A DNA stretch of 64,000 nt from Prevotella sp. MA2016. Its GTDB lineage: Bacteria > Bacteroidota > Bacteroidia > Bacteroidales > Bacteroidaceae. This document shows positions 45,298-53,415 of the stretch, piece by piece. Below the pieces are notes generated by a model. The model was given only the letters and a program-made list of their open reading frames with translations, did no database searches and had not been told where the DNA came from. The stretch spans positions 337,948-401,947 of the forward strand of contig NZ_JHUW01000008.1 in NCBI RefSeq assembly GCF_000619825.1, given 5' to 3'. Each line of letters opens with the position of its first letter. Position 1 is the first letter of the stretch. The translations under genes and the position numbers were made by a program.

Positions 45298-47949
45298 ATG
45301 GACGACGAGATAAAAGAAGTACAAGAATCGGCACAACACTCCGATTATAAACCAAGCAACCGCTTCGATGCCGCAGCGGTTCATCATCTTAGCGGTATGT
45401 ATCAGAACTGGTTTCTGGATTACGCCAGCTATGTAATCCTGGAGCGCGCCGTGCCCCATCTGGGCGACGGTCTGAAACCCGTGCAGCGCCGCATCCTGCA
45501 CTCTATGAAGCGCATGGACGACGGTCGCTACAACAAAGTGGCCAACATCGTTGGTCATACCATGCAGTTCCACCCCCATGGCGATGCCTCTATCGGCGAC
45601 GCCCTGGTACAGCTGGGACAGAAAGACCTGCTCATCGATACACAGGGTAACTGGGGAAACATTCTCACCGGTTCTTCTGCAGCCGCCCCACGTTATATCG
45701 AGGCCCGACTCTCTAAGTTCGCCCTCGACACCGTCTTCAACCCCAAGACCACGGAGTGGAAGATGTCATACGACGGTCGTAACAAGGAACCAATCACACT
45801 ACCTGTCAAATTCCCTTTGTTGTTGGCACAGGGTGCTGAGGGTATCGCCGTAGGACTGAGTTCAAAAATCCTGCCACATAACTTCTGTGAGATCTGCGAT
45901 GCAGCCATCAGCTATCTGCACCAGCAGCCATTCACCCTCTACCCCGACTTCCCTACCAGCGGTAGTATCGACGTATCGAAATACAACGACGGTCAGCGAG
46001 GTGGCGTAGTAAAGGTGCGCGCTAAGATCGAGAAGATCGACCAGAAGACATTGGTCATCCGCGAGATTCCATTCTCCAAGACTTCCGAGACCCTGCAGGA
46101 CTCTATCGTCAAAGCTATCGAGAAAGGCAAGATCAAGGCCCGCAAGGTGGAAGACCTGACAGCTGCCGAGGTAGAGATACAGGTACACCTGGCACCAGGC
46201 GTATCGAGCGATAAGACCATCGATGCCCTTTATGCCTTTACCGACTGTGAAGTGAGCATCTCGCCCAACTGCTGTGTCATCGAAGACAACAAACCGCAGT
46301 TCCTCACCGTAAGTGATGTGCTGCGCCACTCTGTCGATCGCACCAAGGACCTCATCCGTCAGGAACTGGAGATTCGTAAGGGCGAACTGCTTGAACAGTT
46401 GCATTTCCAGAGCTTAGAGCGCATCTTCATCGAGGAGCGCATCTATAAAGATAAGAAATTTGAACAGGCCCCCAACGTTGATGCCGTTTGCGAACATATC
46501 GACGAGCGTCTGACACCATATTATCCACAGTTTATCCGCGAGGTCACCAAGGAAGATATCCTGAAACTGCTTGAAATCAAGATGCAGCGCATCCTGAAGT
46601 TCAATAAGGACAAGGCAGACGAGCTGATGGCACGCCTGAAGGCTGAGATCGAGGAGATAGACCACGACCTGGCCAACCTCGTAGAGGTGACAGCCAACTG
46701 GTTCCAGTTCCTCAAGGATAAGTATGGCAAGGAACATCCCCGTCTCACCGAGATACGCAACTTCGACACCATCGAAGCCTCAAAGGTGGCCGAGGCCAAC
46801 CAGAAGCTGTATATCAACCGCAGCGACGGCTTCATCGGCACGGGTTTGAAAAAAGACGAGTTTGTGTGCAACTGCTCCGACCTCGACGATATTATTATTT
46901 TTTACAAAGATGGTAAGTATAAGGTTGTACGCGTGGCCGAGAAGTTGTTCGTAGGTAAGAACATCCTCTATGTCAACGTGTTCAAGAAGAACGACCAGCG
47001 CACCATCTATAATGCCGTCTATCGTGATGGCCGTAAGGGTGCTTGCTATATCAAGCGCTTCAACGTGACGAGTATGACACGTGAGAAAGAGTACGACCTG
47101 ACACAAGGCACCGAGGGCAGTCGCGTGATGTACTTCACCGCCAATCCTAATGGCGAGGCAGAAGTCATCAAGGTAACCCTCGACCCCTCACAGAACATCA
47201 AACGTGTGTTCCTCATCAAGGACTTCTCAGACATTATGATTAAGGGCCGCGCCTCGAAGGGTAACCTGCTCACCAAATATCAGGTGACACGCATCGGCTT
47301 GAAGAGCCATGGCCACTCTACACTGGGTGGACGAAAAGTCTGGTTCGACCCCGATGTGAACCGTCTTAACTACGACGACCACGGCAAGATGCTGGGTGAG
47401 TTCTACGACGACGACCAGATACTGGTAGTGCTGGACAACGGCGACTACTATCTCACCAACTTCGACCTGAACAACCACTATGAGTCGAACATCCTGTGCA
47501 TCGAGAAATACGATGCCGACAAGGTGTGGACAGCCGTGCTCTATGATGCCGACAACCAGGGCTATCCCTATCTGAAGCGCTTCCAGATGGACGCTAGCAA
47601 GAAGAAACAGAACTGGCTGTCGGAGAACCCCTCATCACAGCTCATCCTGCTCACCGACACCCCCTACCCCCGCCTGCAGGTAACCTATGGCGGTGCAGAT
47701 GCCTTCCGCGGCACAGAGGAGATTGATGCCGAGCAGTTTATTGCCATCAAGGGCTTCAAGGCCAAAGGTAAGCGCCTCACCACCTATCAGATAGAGTCAC
47801 TCACCGAGCTGGATCCCCAGCTAGACCCTAGAAACACTAGCCCAGCTAGTGATACTAGTGAGCCTAACCTCTCGGCCGAATCGGCCGAGGACCTAGACCA
47901 AGAAGACCCCCGCCAGCTAAACCTCTTCGATGATGAGAATTTTAAATAG
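45298..47949 (+). CDS. parC: DNA topoisomerase IV / gyrase-type subunit A (ParC-like)
   Basis: The breakage-reunion subunit of a type IIA topoisomerase that decatenates or relaxes DNA with its ATPase partner. The 883 residues show DYASYVILERAVPHLGDGLKPVQRRIL (key residues AVPHLGDGLKPVQRR) near 41-66, VGHTMQFHPHGDASIGDAL near 85 and the catalytic Tyr133 in AAPRYIEARL. A coiled-coil gate near 370-480 and a C-terminal beta-pinwheel follow. The Bacteroidetes protein of this type is usually called ParC; true GyrA begins differently. The last 45 residues contain a phased CTAG array and an acidic tail. It overlaps the next gene by 20 nt. Confidence 0.9.
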   Translation: MDDEIKEVQESAQHSDYKPSNRFDAAAVHHLSGMYQNWFLDYASYVILERAVPHLGDGLKPVQRRILHSMKRMDDGRYNKVANIVGHTMQFHPHGDASIGDALVQLGQKDLLIDTQGNWGNILTGSSAAAPRYIEARLSKFALDTVFNPKTTEWKMSYDGRNKEPITLPVKFPLLLAQGAEGIAVGLSSKILPHNFCEICDAAISYLHQQPFTLYPDFPTSGSIDVSKYNDGQRGGVVKVRAKIEKIDQKTLVIREIPFSKTSETLQDSIVKAIEKGKIKARKVEDLTAAEVEIQVHLAPGVSSDKTIDALYAFTDCEVSISPNCCVIEDNKPQFLTVSDVLRHSVDRTKDLIRQELEIRKGELLEQLHFQSLERIFIEERIYKDKKFEQAPNVDAVCEHIDERLTPYYPQFIREVTKEDILKLLEIKMQRILKFNKDKADELMARLKAEIEEIDHDLANLVEVTANWFQFLKDKYGKEHPRLTEIRNFDTIEASKVAEANQKLYINRSDGFIGTGLKKDEFVCNCSDLDDIIIFYKDGKYKVVRVAEKLFVGKNILYVNVFKKNDQRTIYNAVYRDGRKGACYIKRFNVTSMTREKEYDLTQGTEGSRVMYFTANPNGEAEVIKVTLDPSQNIKRVFLIKDFSDIMIKGRASKGNLLTKYQVTRIGLKSHGHSTLGGRKVWFDPDVNRLNYDDHGKMLGEFYDDDQILVVLDNGDYYLTNFDLNNHYESNILCIEKYDADKVWTAVLYDADNQGYPYLKRFQMDASKKKQNWLSENPSSQLILLTDTPYPRLQVTYGGADAFRGTEEIDAEQFIAIKGFKAKGKRLTTYQIESLTELDPQLDPRNTSPASDTSEPNLSAESAEDLDQEDPRQLNLFDDENFK
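47821..47889 (+). repeat. Phased CTAG array at the 3' end of parC
   Basis: CTAG at 47828, 47837, 47846 and 47855, and CTAA at 47864, all 9 nt apart; another CTAG at 47821 is 7 nt off. Next in the same phase come two TCGGCCGA words (47872 and 47881). The 12-mer AGTGATACTAGT is shared with the alaS array. It encodes residues about 842-864 of 883, beyond the pinwheel. Confidence 0.8.
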
Positions 47950-48700
47950 TATTATCTGTTTGTGCTTTGCAGCCACTGCTGCAAATGCACAAACAACTAC
48001 TACTCATATGCTCGGCGTTGGTCCGAGCAAAATCCTCGACACCTATCTCACGCCCGAACATTTCAGCGGCATCGGCTTCACCTATCTTTATTTAAGAGAG
48101 CAGCAGCCCGATTCCATCCGTCGCTTCACCAACACCATCGAGCATGAGGTAGATTTCGCCAACACCCACGACCGCAGCCACAACGCCAACGATCTGGAAC
48201 TCACCTATAATCTTTATTGGGGGCGCTACTATAATTTCCGCCCCATTGCAGACGGTCTGCGCCTGCAAGTCGGACTGGCAGCCAATCTATGCGCTGGCGC
48301 CATCTACAATATGACCAGTAGTAACAACCCCGCACAGGCACGCGCCGCGCTCAACATCATGCCCAGTGCCACCGCAGCCTACGATCTCTGCATCGGCAAT
48401 CAGCGCTTCAGCCTGCGCTATGAACTCAACCTGCCTTTGGTAGGGGTGATGTTCAGTCCTAACTACGGACAGAGCTATTATGAGATCTTCTCGCTCGGCA
48501 ACTACGACCATAACGTAGTGCCCACCACCTTTATCTCAGCCCCCACCTTCCGCCAGATGGCCACTATCCAGTGGCATTACAGCAGTAAGTGGTCGCTCCG
48601 CCTGGGCTATCTAGGCAACTACCAGCAGGCCGCAGTAAATAACCTCAAGCAGCACACCTACACCCACCGTGTGCTCCTTGGCATAACCCGCAGCCTATGA
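47930..48700 (+). CDS. DUF3316-like secreted protein
   Basis: The 256 residues begin with a signal peptide (cleavage near TAANAQ, residue 21) and continue as alternating beta-strands rich in Tyr and Asn: THMLGVGPSKILDTYLTPE, LTYNLYWGRYYNF and a final RVLLGITRSL. It resembles the DUF3316 family of Bacteroidetes, of unknown function and probably outer-membrane located. It overlaps the parC end by 20 nt and its stop overlaps the next ATG (ATGA), so parC-DUF3316-S41 appear translationally coupled. Confidence 0.72.
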   Translation: MMRILNSIICLCFAATAANAQTTTTHMLGVGPSKILDTYLTPEHFSGIGFTYLYLREQQPDSIRRFTNTIEHEVDFANTHDRSHNANDLELTYNLYWGRYYNFRPIADGLRLQVGLAANLCAGAIYNMTSSNNPAQARAALNIMPSATAAYDLCIGNQRFSLRYELNLPLVGVMFSPNYGQSYYEIFSLGNYDHNVVPTTFISAPTFRQMATIQWHYSSKWSLRLGYLGNYQQAAVNNLKQHTYTHRVLLGITRSL

Positions 48701-49782
48701 AAAAGCCAGAAAGCCTAGTATCCCTAGTTTTCCTAGCCGGGCCAGGCCGGCTAGAAAGCCTAGCCCCACTAGTTCGGCTAGCCAGGCAAGTCAGCCTGGC
48801 ACTGCTAGCACTACTAGTGCTCCTAGCACCCACAGCCTGCGTTGATGAGCAAGCGCACGATGACACCCCTCAGGGCAACTTCGAAGCCCTCTGGCAGATT
48901 ATCGACGAACACTACTGCTTCTTCGACTACAAAGATATCGATTGGAACGCCCTCTATAATATATATAAGGTACGCGTGAACGACAACATGACCCGCGAGC
49001 AACTGTTCGAAGTGCTCACCGACATGCTCGCAGAGCTACGCGACGGACATGTAAACCTCTACACCGCCTTCGACAGCGGACGCTACTGGAGTTGGCACGA
49101 AGACTATCCCACCAACTTCAGCGATACCCTGCAGCGCCGCTACCTGGGCACCGACTACCGCATTGCCGGCGGTCTGCGCTATAAAATTCTCGACGATAAT
49201 ATCGGATATGTCTATTATGGCAGCTTCGCCAGTCCTGTGGGCGAAGGCAACCTCGATGAGGTGATACAACACCTGCTGTTCTGCCGCGGCATGATTCTCG
49301 ACATCCGTAGTAATGGCGGTGGCGACCTGACCAATGCCGAAAAACTCGCCGCCCGTTTCTGCAACGAAAAGACCCTTGTGGGCTACATACAGCACAAAAC
49401 TGGTCACGGACATAACAACTTCTCCAGCCCCAAAGCCCTCTACCTGGAGCCTAGCAGCAACCTGCGCTGGCAGAAACCCGTGGTGCTACTCACCAACCGG
49501 GGCGTATATAGCGCTGCCAACGAGTTTACTGCCTATATGAAATGCCTTCCCCAGGTAACCGTGGTGGGCGATCACACCGGCGGAGGCGGCGGACTGCCTT
49601 TTACCGCCACCCTACCCAACGGCTGGACAGTACGTTTCTCGGCCTGCCCCACCTACGACCGTAATCACAACCAGATAGAGTTTGGCATTGCGCCCGACTA
49701 TAACGTGGCGCTAAAAAACGAAGATTTTTTACTCGGACGTGACACCATGATTGAATTTTCAAGAAAAATCTTGGTGGAATAA
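48697..49782 (+). CDS. S41 family peptidase, probable lipoprotein with array-derived leader
   Basis: The 361-residue protein has an unusually long leader of about 46 residues made of Leu-Val/Ala-x triplets with interspersed Arg, ending LLAPTAC, a weak lipobox because Pro is at -3. The mature part has the S41 pattern: helical N-terminal cap, GYVYYGSF, DIRSNGGGDLTNAEK near 208, the Ser nucleophile in NRGVYSAANEFTAYM near 267, and DHTGGGGGLPF near 294. The leader is encoded almost entirely by a 13-position phased CTAG array. Substrates are unknown. It overlaps the DUF3316 gene by 4 nt and is followed by the tRNA-Leu promoter. Confidence 0.87.
   Translation: MKKPESLVSLVFLAGPGRLESLAPLVRLARQVSLALLALLVLLAPTACVDEQAHDDTPQGNFEALWQIIDEHYCFFDYKDIDWNALYNIYKVRVNDNMTREQLFEVLTDMLAELRDGHVNLYTAFDSGRYWSWHEDYPTNFSDTLQRRYLGTDYRIAGGLRYKILDDNIGYVYYGSFASPVGEGNLDEVIQHLLFCRGMILDIRSNGGGDLTNAEKLAARFCNEKTLVGYIQHKTGHGHNNFSSPKALYLEPSSNLRWQKPVVLLTNRGVYSAANEFTAYMKCLPQVTVVGDHTGGGGGLPFTATLPNGWTVRFSACPTYDRNHNQIEFGIAPDYNVALKNEDFLLGRDTMIEFSRKILVE
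48715..48826 (+). repeat. Longest phased CTAG array (S41 lipoprotein leader)
   Basis: Thirteen positions at exact 9-nt spacing from 48715 to 48823. Ten are CTAG (48715, 48724, 48733, 48751, 48760, 48769, 48778, 48805, 48814, 48823) and three are one base off (CCAG 48742, CAAG 48787, CTGG 48796). Codon phase is CTA-Gnn, unlike the other arrays, so the same DNA gives Leu-Val/Ala-x here. Confidence 0.93.
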
Positions 49783-49801
49783 AATAAAAGTGTTACCTTT
49801 G
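49770..49801 (+). promoter_or_regulatory. Promoter of tRNA-Leu
   Basis: CTTG (49770-49773), 20-nt spacer, TACCTTTG (49794-49801). It overlaps the last codons of the S41 gene; the tRNA begins 22 nt downstream. Confidence 0.75.
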
Positions 49802-49823
49802 CACCCGAAATACGCATAAAAAA

Positions 49824-49904
49824 GCGCCTGTGGCGGAATTGGTAGACGCGCTAGACTTAGGATCTAGTGTTTACGACGTGCAGGTTCGAGTCCTGTCAGG
49901 CGCA
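49824..49904 (+). tRNA. tRNA-Leu (anticodon TAG)
   Basis: An 81-nt class II cloverleaf: acceptor GCGCCTG/CAGGCGC, D loop with TTGGTAGAC, anticodon stem CTAGA/TCTAG with loop CTTAGGA (anticodon TAG at 49858-49860), a variable arm, T arm CAGG/CCTG around TTCGAGT, discriminator A. CCA is partly matched by the genome (ACC). Confidence 0.95.
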
Positions 49905-50008
49905 CCTAAGATATAATAGCATTACAACAACTATAAATGAAGAAAACTACCACAATGCAGGTATTTAAGCAGAAATTTGCGGTTTTTTGAAAAAAAAACC
50001 AAATATTT

Positions 50009-50040
50009 CTTGGAAGTATGGAATTAATTTCCTACTTTTG
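50009..50040 (+). promoter_or_regulatory. Promoter of the surface lipoprotein gene (and perhaps ompA)
   Basis: CTTG (50009-50012), 20-nt spacer, TACTTTTG (50033-50040). An AT-rich, unstructured leader of about 64 nt follows, as in highly expressed Bacteroidetes genes. The 100 bases between tRNA-Leu and this promoter show nothing else. Confidence 0.75.
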
Positions 50041-50110
50041 TCACCGATTTATATAAATTAACGTACGATATTTGTTTTATTTATTTGTTTAATTATAATT
50101 TTTAAGTTCA

Positions 50111-52156
50111 ATGAAAAAGAAATTTATCAATGGTATTCTGATGGTAGCCCTCGTAGGTGCTACATCAACATCATTCGTTTCTTGTAAGGACACAAGCGAG
50201 GATGTAAAGACAGACTTGATGGCACAGGTAAATGCCGTTAAGGCTAACCTCGAGCCACGCGTACAGCAGGCAGAGAATGACATCAACAATCTGCAGGGCC
50301 GTATGTCTACCGCTGAGGGTGACATCGCTACTCTGAAGACCGACGTTACAAGCCTGAAGACCGACGTTACAAGCCTGAAGAATCGTGTTGCTACTCTCGA
50401 GACCGAGAAGGACAGCCTGGCTCAGGTAACAAAGACTATCGAGGGTCAGCTCACAAAGGTTGAGTCTAAGATCAGCACTATCGTTGAGTCACTCAAGAAC
50501 ATGGTTACAAGTGTAACTGTTAATGCTACATCTACAAGCATCCTCGACAATAGCAAGGTATTCCCTGGTCTGAACGTCCAGTTCCTGGGTGCTGCTATGG
50601 GTAAGGCTACCACAACTGGTAAGTTCCCATCAACAACAACTCTGACTGGTCACGGCACAAAGCTTGAGGCTGCTGACTTCGCAGGTGTTGAGCAGTACAG
50701 CTGGAGCAATGGCGACATTCTGCCAAAGGCTGACGAGGACACCGAGCTGGCTGATGCTGGTACAGTTTGGTTCACTCTGAACCCATCTAACGTTGACGTT
50801 AAGAACCTGAAGGCTCTTCGTCTGGTTGATAGCCAGGGTAACGAGAGCTTCGTAACTATCGATAAGAACGCTGCCGTTCAGGATGATGAGACAGTTCTTT
50901 CTTGGGGTATTACACGTGCTGAGGAGTTCAAGCCCGTTCTGTGGAAGGCTCAGGCTGGTATCAATCTCGAGGCTGAAGACCTCGCTACTATCGCTCCTGC
51001 CGAGATCATCGACTACAAGGCTATTGCTTCTGATGTTCGCGCTATGATGGACGACCTTAAGGCTGCTGCTCAGGCTGCTAATCGTAACAACTACGAAGAA
51101 GTAACAAAGGCTACTGCTAAGGGTGCTCTTCAGAGCTCAGCTCAGATTGTAGCTTCTCTGCTGCAGGCTAAGGTTCCTTCTCTGCCCGCTCTGGCTCTCG
51201 AGGCTCAGTGGGAGGATACAGTAGGTGTTCGTAGCGTACTGTCTGACTACTCTATCGCTGCTACAGCTTACAAGCCACTGTCATTCGACTTCGGTAAGGA
51301 CCTCGTTGAGGGCCGTCAGGTTAACCTCGACAAGATCGATCGCCTCGTTGCTCGCATTCTGAACAAGATCGCTAACAAGGTTAACAGCATTGGTATCAAC
51401 AATATCACTATTGCTGACATTGACTTCTCTGGTATCGACTTCACAGCATTCAATCAGGCTAAGACTCTGTATGTCTTCCAGAATGGCACTACAGGCGAGG
51501 TTGTACTTAACACAACAGGTATTGCCCCTGCTCCTACAGGATGGACTCAGAAAGCTGCGGAGGGTGTAGGTGCTAACTTGGCAACTGACATCACTAATCT
51601 GATCAATACTCTCGAGAACCGTGTTAACACTTCACTGGGCGGTGCTAACGCTGACATCCAGTCAATCATCAACGAGATCAAGAGCCTGCAGGCTAACGTT
51701 ACAAGCTACGCTGATCGCACAAAGACCTTCGAGGTTCGCGTAAGCAACTTCTTGGAGCGTGAGATCAACCGTGTTATCACAAAGGTTGCTAACGATGGTC
51801 TGACACGTATTCTCGAGCCAATCATCCTGTTCCAGGCTGGTGACAACTTCAACGTAACTCGCTTCTATGAGGGTCAGGTTATTCCTGCTGGTAAGATCAC
51901 TCTCGTTCCTACCACAATGACCAACGAGCTCCTCGCTCCTGCATTCAAGAAGTACGTTGCTATTAAGAACAAAGACACTAAGAGCTTCGAGTTCCAGGAA
52001 GTCCTGACAAAGGGTGTTAAGAGCGAGAACGAGGCTGTCAAGAACTTCAAGAACATTGAGTTGAACCTGAAGCCAGGTGAGTACACTGTAATCTACAGCG
52101 CTCTCGACTACTATGGCAACCAGGTATCTAAGAAGTACGACGTAACTGTGAAGTAA
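50111..52156 (+). CDS. Large coiled-coil surface lipoprotein, highly expressed type
   Basis: The 681 residues start with a lipoprotein signal peptide (TSFVSCKD, Cys near 22), then a coiled coil of about 100 residues with heptad repeats, including an exact 21-bp tandem duplication (50333-50374). A Thr/Ala-rich beta domain and further helical parts follow. Codon use is strongly biased to GCT, GTT, AAG, CTG and AAC, as in ompA just downstream and unlike most of the window, which points to very high expression. I do not recognise a named family. Position 36 nt before ompA suggests an abundant envelope protein working with OmpA. Confidence 0.8.
   Translation: MKKKFINGILMVALVGATSTSFVSCKDTSEDVKTDLMAQVNAVKANLEPRVQQAENDINNLQGRMSTAEGDIATLKTDVTSLKTDVTSLKNRVATLETEKDSLAQVTKTIEGQLTKVESKISTIVESLKNMVTSVTVNATSTSILDNSKVFPGLNVQFLGAAMGKATTTGKFPSTTTLTGHGTKLEAADFAGVEQYSWSNGDILPKADEDTELADAGTVWFTLNPSNVDVKNLKALRLVDSQGNESFVTIDKNAAVQDDETVLSWGITRAEEFKPVLWKAQAGINLEAEDLATIAPAEIIDYKAIASDVRAMMDDLKAAAQAANRNNYEEVTKATAKGALQSSAQIVASLLQAKVPSLPALALEAQWEDTVGVRSVLSDYSIAATAYKPLSFDFGKDLVEGRQVNLDKIDRLVARILNKIANKVNSIGINNITIADIDFSGIDFTAFNQAKTLYVFQNGTTGEVVLNTTGIAPAPTGWTQKAAEGVGANLATDITNLINTLENRVNTSLGGANADIQSIINEIKSLQANVTSYADRTKTFEVRVSNFLEREINRVITKVANDGLTRILEPIILFQAGDNFNVTRFYEGQVIPAGKITLVPTTMTNELLAPAFKKYVAIKNKDTKSFEFQEVLTKGVKSENEAVKNFKNIELNLKPGEYTVIYSALDYYGNQVSKKYDVTVK
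50333..50374 (+). repeat. Exact 21-bp tandem duplication in the coiled coil
   Basis: Two identical 21-bp copies (50333-50353 and 50354-50374) each encode one heptad LKTDVTS; a third copy begins and diverges at 50381. Confidence 0.9.
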
Positions 52157-52192
52157 TTAACATTCGCGAATTAAATAATTAGTAAACAGAAT

Positions 52193-53335
52193 ATGAAAAT
52201 GAAGAAAACAATATTGTCTTGCCTGATGCTGTTGGCTGGTATTTCAGCAAATGCACAGGAGCAGAAGGGCACGACTGAATACGTCTTCGAGCCACACTGG
52301 TATGTACAGATTCAGCCTCTGGGCGCACAGTACACACTTGGTGAGGTTGGCTTCGGCGATCTGCTGTCATACAATGTTCAGGCTACTGTAGGCCGTCAGT
52401 TCTCAAAGCTGTGGGGTGCTCGTTTGTCTGTTAACGCATGGCAGAGCAAGGCCGGTAGCAAGTTCGACATTTCTAACAAGGAATTCAAGTGGAAGTGGAA
52501 CTACGTAGCTCCTACAATCGACGCTACATTCAATGTTTCTAACGCATTGTTCGGTTTCAATCCTAACCGTGTATTCAACCTGGGCGCATTCGCTGGTCTC
52601 GGTCTGAACATCGGCTTCTCTAACGACGAGGCTGCTAACGCTGACAAGGGCATCCGCGATATGGGTACTATCGGTACCTACAGCACCAACCAGGGTCTGG
52701 ATTACCTCTGGGATGGTACAAAGGTTCGCCTCGTTGGTCAGTTCGGTTTGACCGGTGACTTCAAGGTTAGCGATAAGGTTAGCATCGGTCTCGAGCTGAG
52801 CGCTAACACTCTGAACGACAAGTACAACTCAAAGAAGGCAAAGAACTGGGATTGGTACTTCAACGCACTGGCTGGTGTGAAGATCGCCCTCGGTAACACT
52901 TATTCTACACGCTTCATCCCTGCTCCAGAGCCAGAGATCCGCTACGTAGAGAAGATCGTCGAGAAGATCGTTGAGGTTCCTGCCAAGGTTGAGGAGCCTG
53001 CAGCACCTGTTGCTGAGCCACTCCGCCGCGATATCTTCTTCCAGATTGGTCGCACTGCTATCCGCAAGACCGAGCAGCAGAAGGTTAACGAGGTTGTTGA
53101 GTACCTGAAGGCTAATCCTGAGGCTAAGGTTAACGTAACTGGTTACGCTGACGCTGGTACAGGTAACGATCGCATCAACGATCGCCTGGCTGCTGGTCGT
53201 GCCGACGTTGTTGTTAAGGCTCTGAAGAAGGCTGGCATCGCTGCAAGCCGCATCAGCTACGACAGCAAGGGTGCTCGTGTTCAGCCATTCGCTGATAACG
53301 ACAGCAACCGTGTATCTATCGTAATCGCAGAGTAA
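52193..53335 (+). CDS. OmpA family outer-membrane protein
   Basis: A major porin-like protein of 380 residues. The signal peptide ends ISANAQ near 21. An eight-stranded barrel region (about 25-245) is followed by a Pro/Glu/Ala/Val-rich linker with repeated EKIVE near 255-275, and a C-terminal OmpA domain that binds peptidoglycan (FFQIGRTAIRKTEQ near 281, VTGYADAGTGNDRINDRLAAGRADVV around 313-338, key residues GYAD, N and R). Codon bias is that of a highly expressed gene. It follows the surface lipoprotein by 36 nt and ends at a clear terminator. Confidence 0.94.
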   Translation: MKMKKTILSCLMLLAGISANAQEQKGTTEYVFEPHWYVQIQPLGAQYTLGEVGFGDLLSYNVQATVGRQFSKLWGARLSVNAWQSKAGSKFDISNKEFKWKWNYVAPTIDATFNVSNALFGFNPNRVFNLGAFAGLGLNIGFSNDEAANADKGIRDMGTIGTYSTNQGLDYLWDGTKVRLVGQFGLTGDFKVSDKVSIGLELSANTLNDKYNSKKAKNWDWYFNALAGVKIALGNTYSTRFIPAPEPEIRYVEKIVEKIVEVPAKVEEPAAPVAEPLRRDIFFQIGRTAIRKTEQQKVNEVVEYLKANPEAKVNVTGYADAGTGNDRINDRLAAGRADVVVKALKKAGIAASRISYDSKGARVQPFADNDSNRVSIVIAE

Positions 53336-53359
53336 TCTAAAGATTAAGATAAAACGATG

Positions 53360-53393
53360 AGCCCAGTCCCATTTGGGGCTGGGCTTTTATTTT
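53360..53393 (+). terminator. Terminator after ompA
   Basis: AGCCCAGTCCC pairs with GGGGCTGGGCT around ATTT, followed by TTTTATTTT. Confidence 0.9.
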
Positions 53394-53415
53394 GAAACTA
53401 ATAACGGATAAGCCG

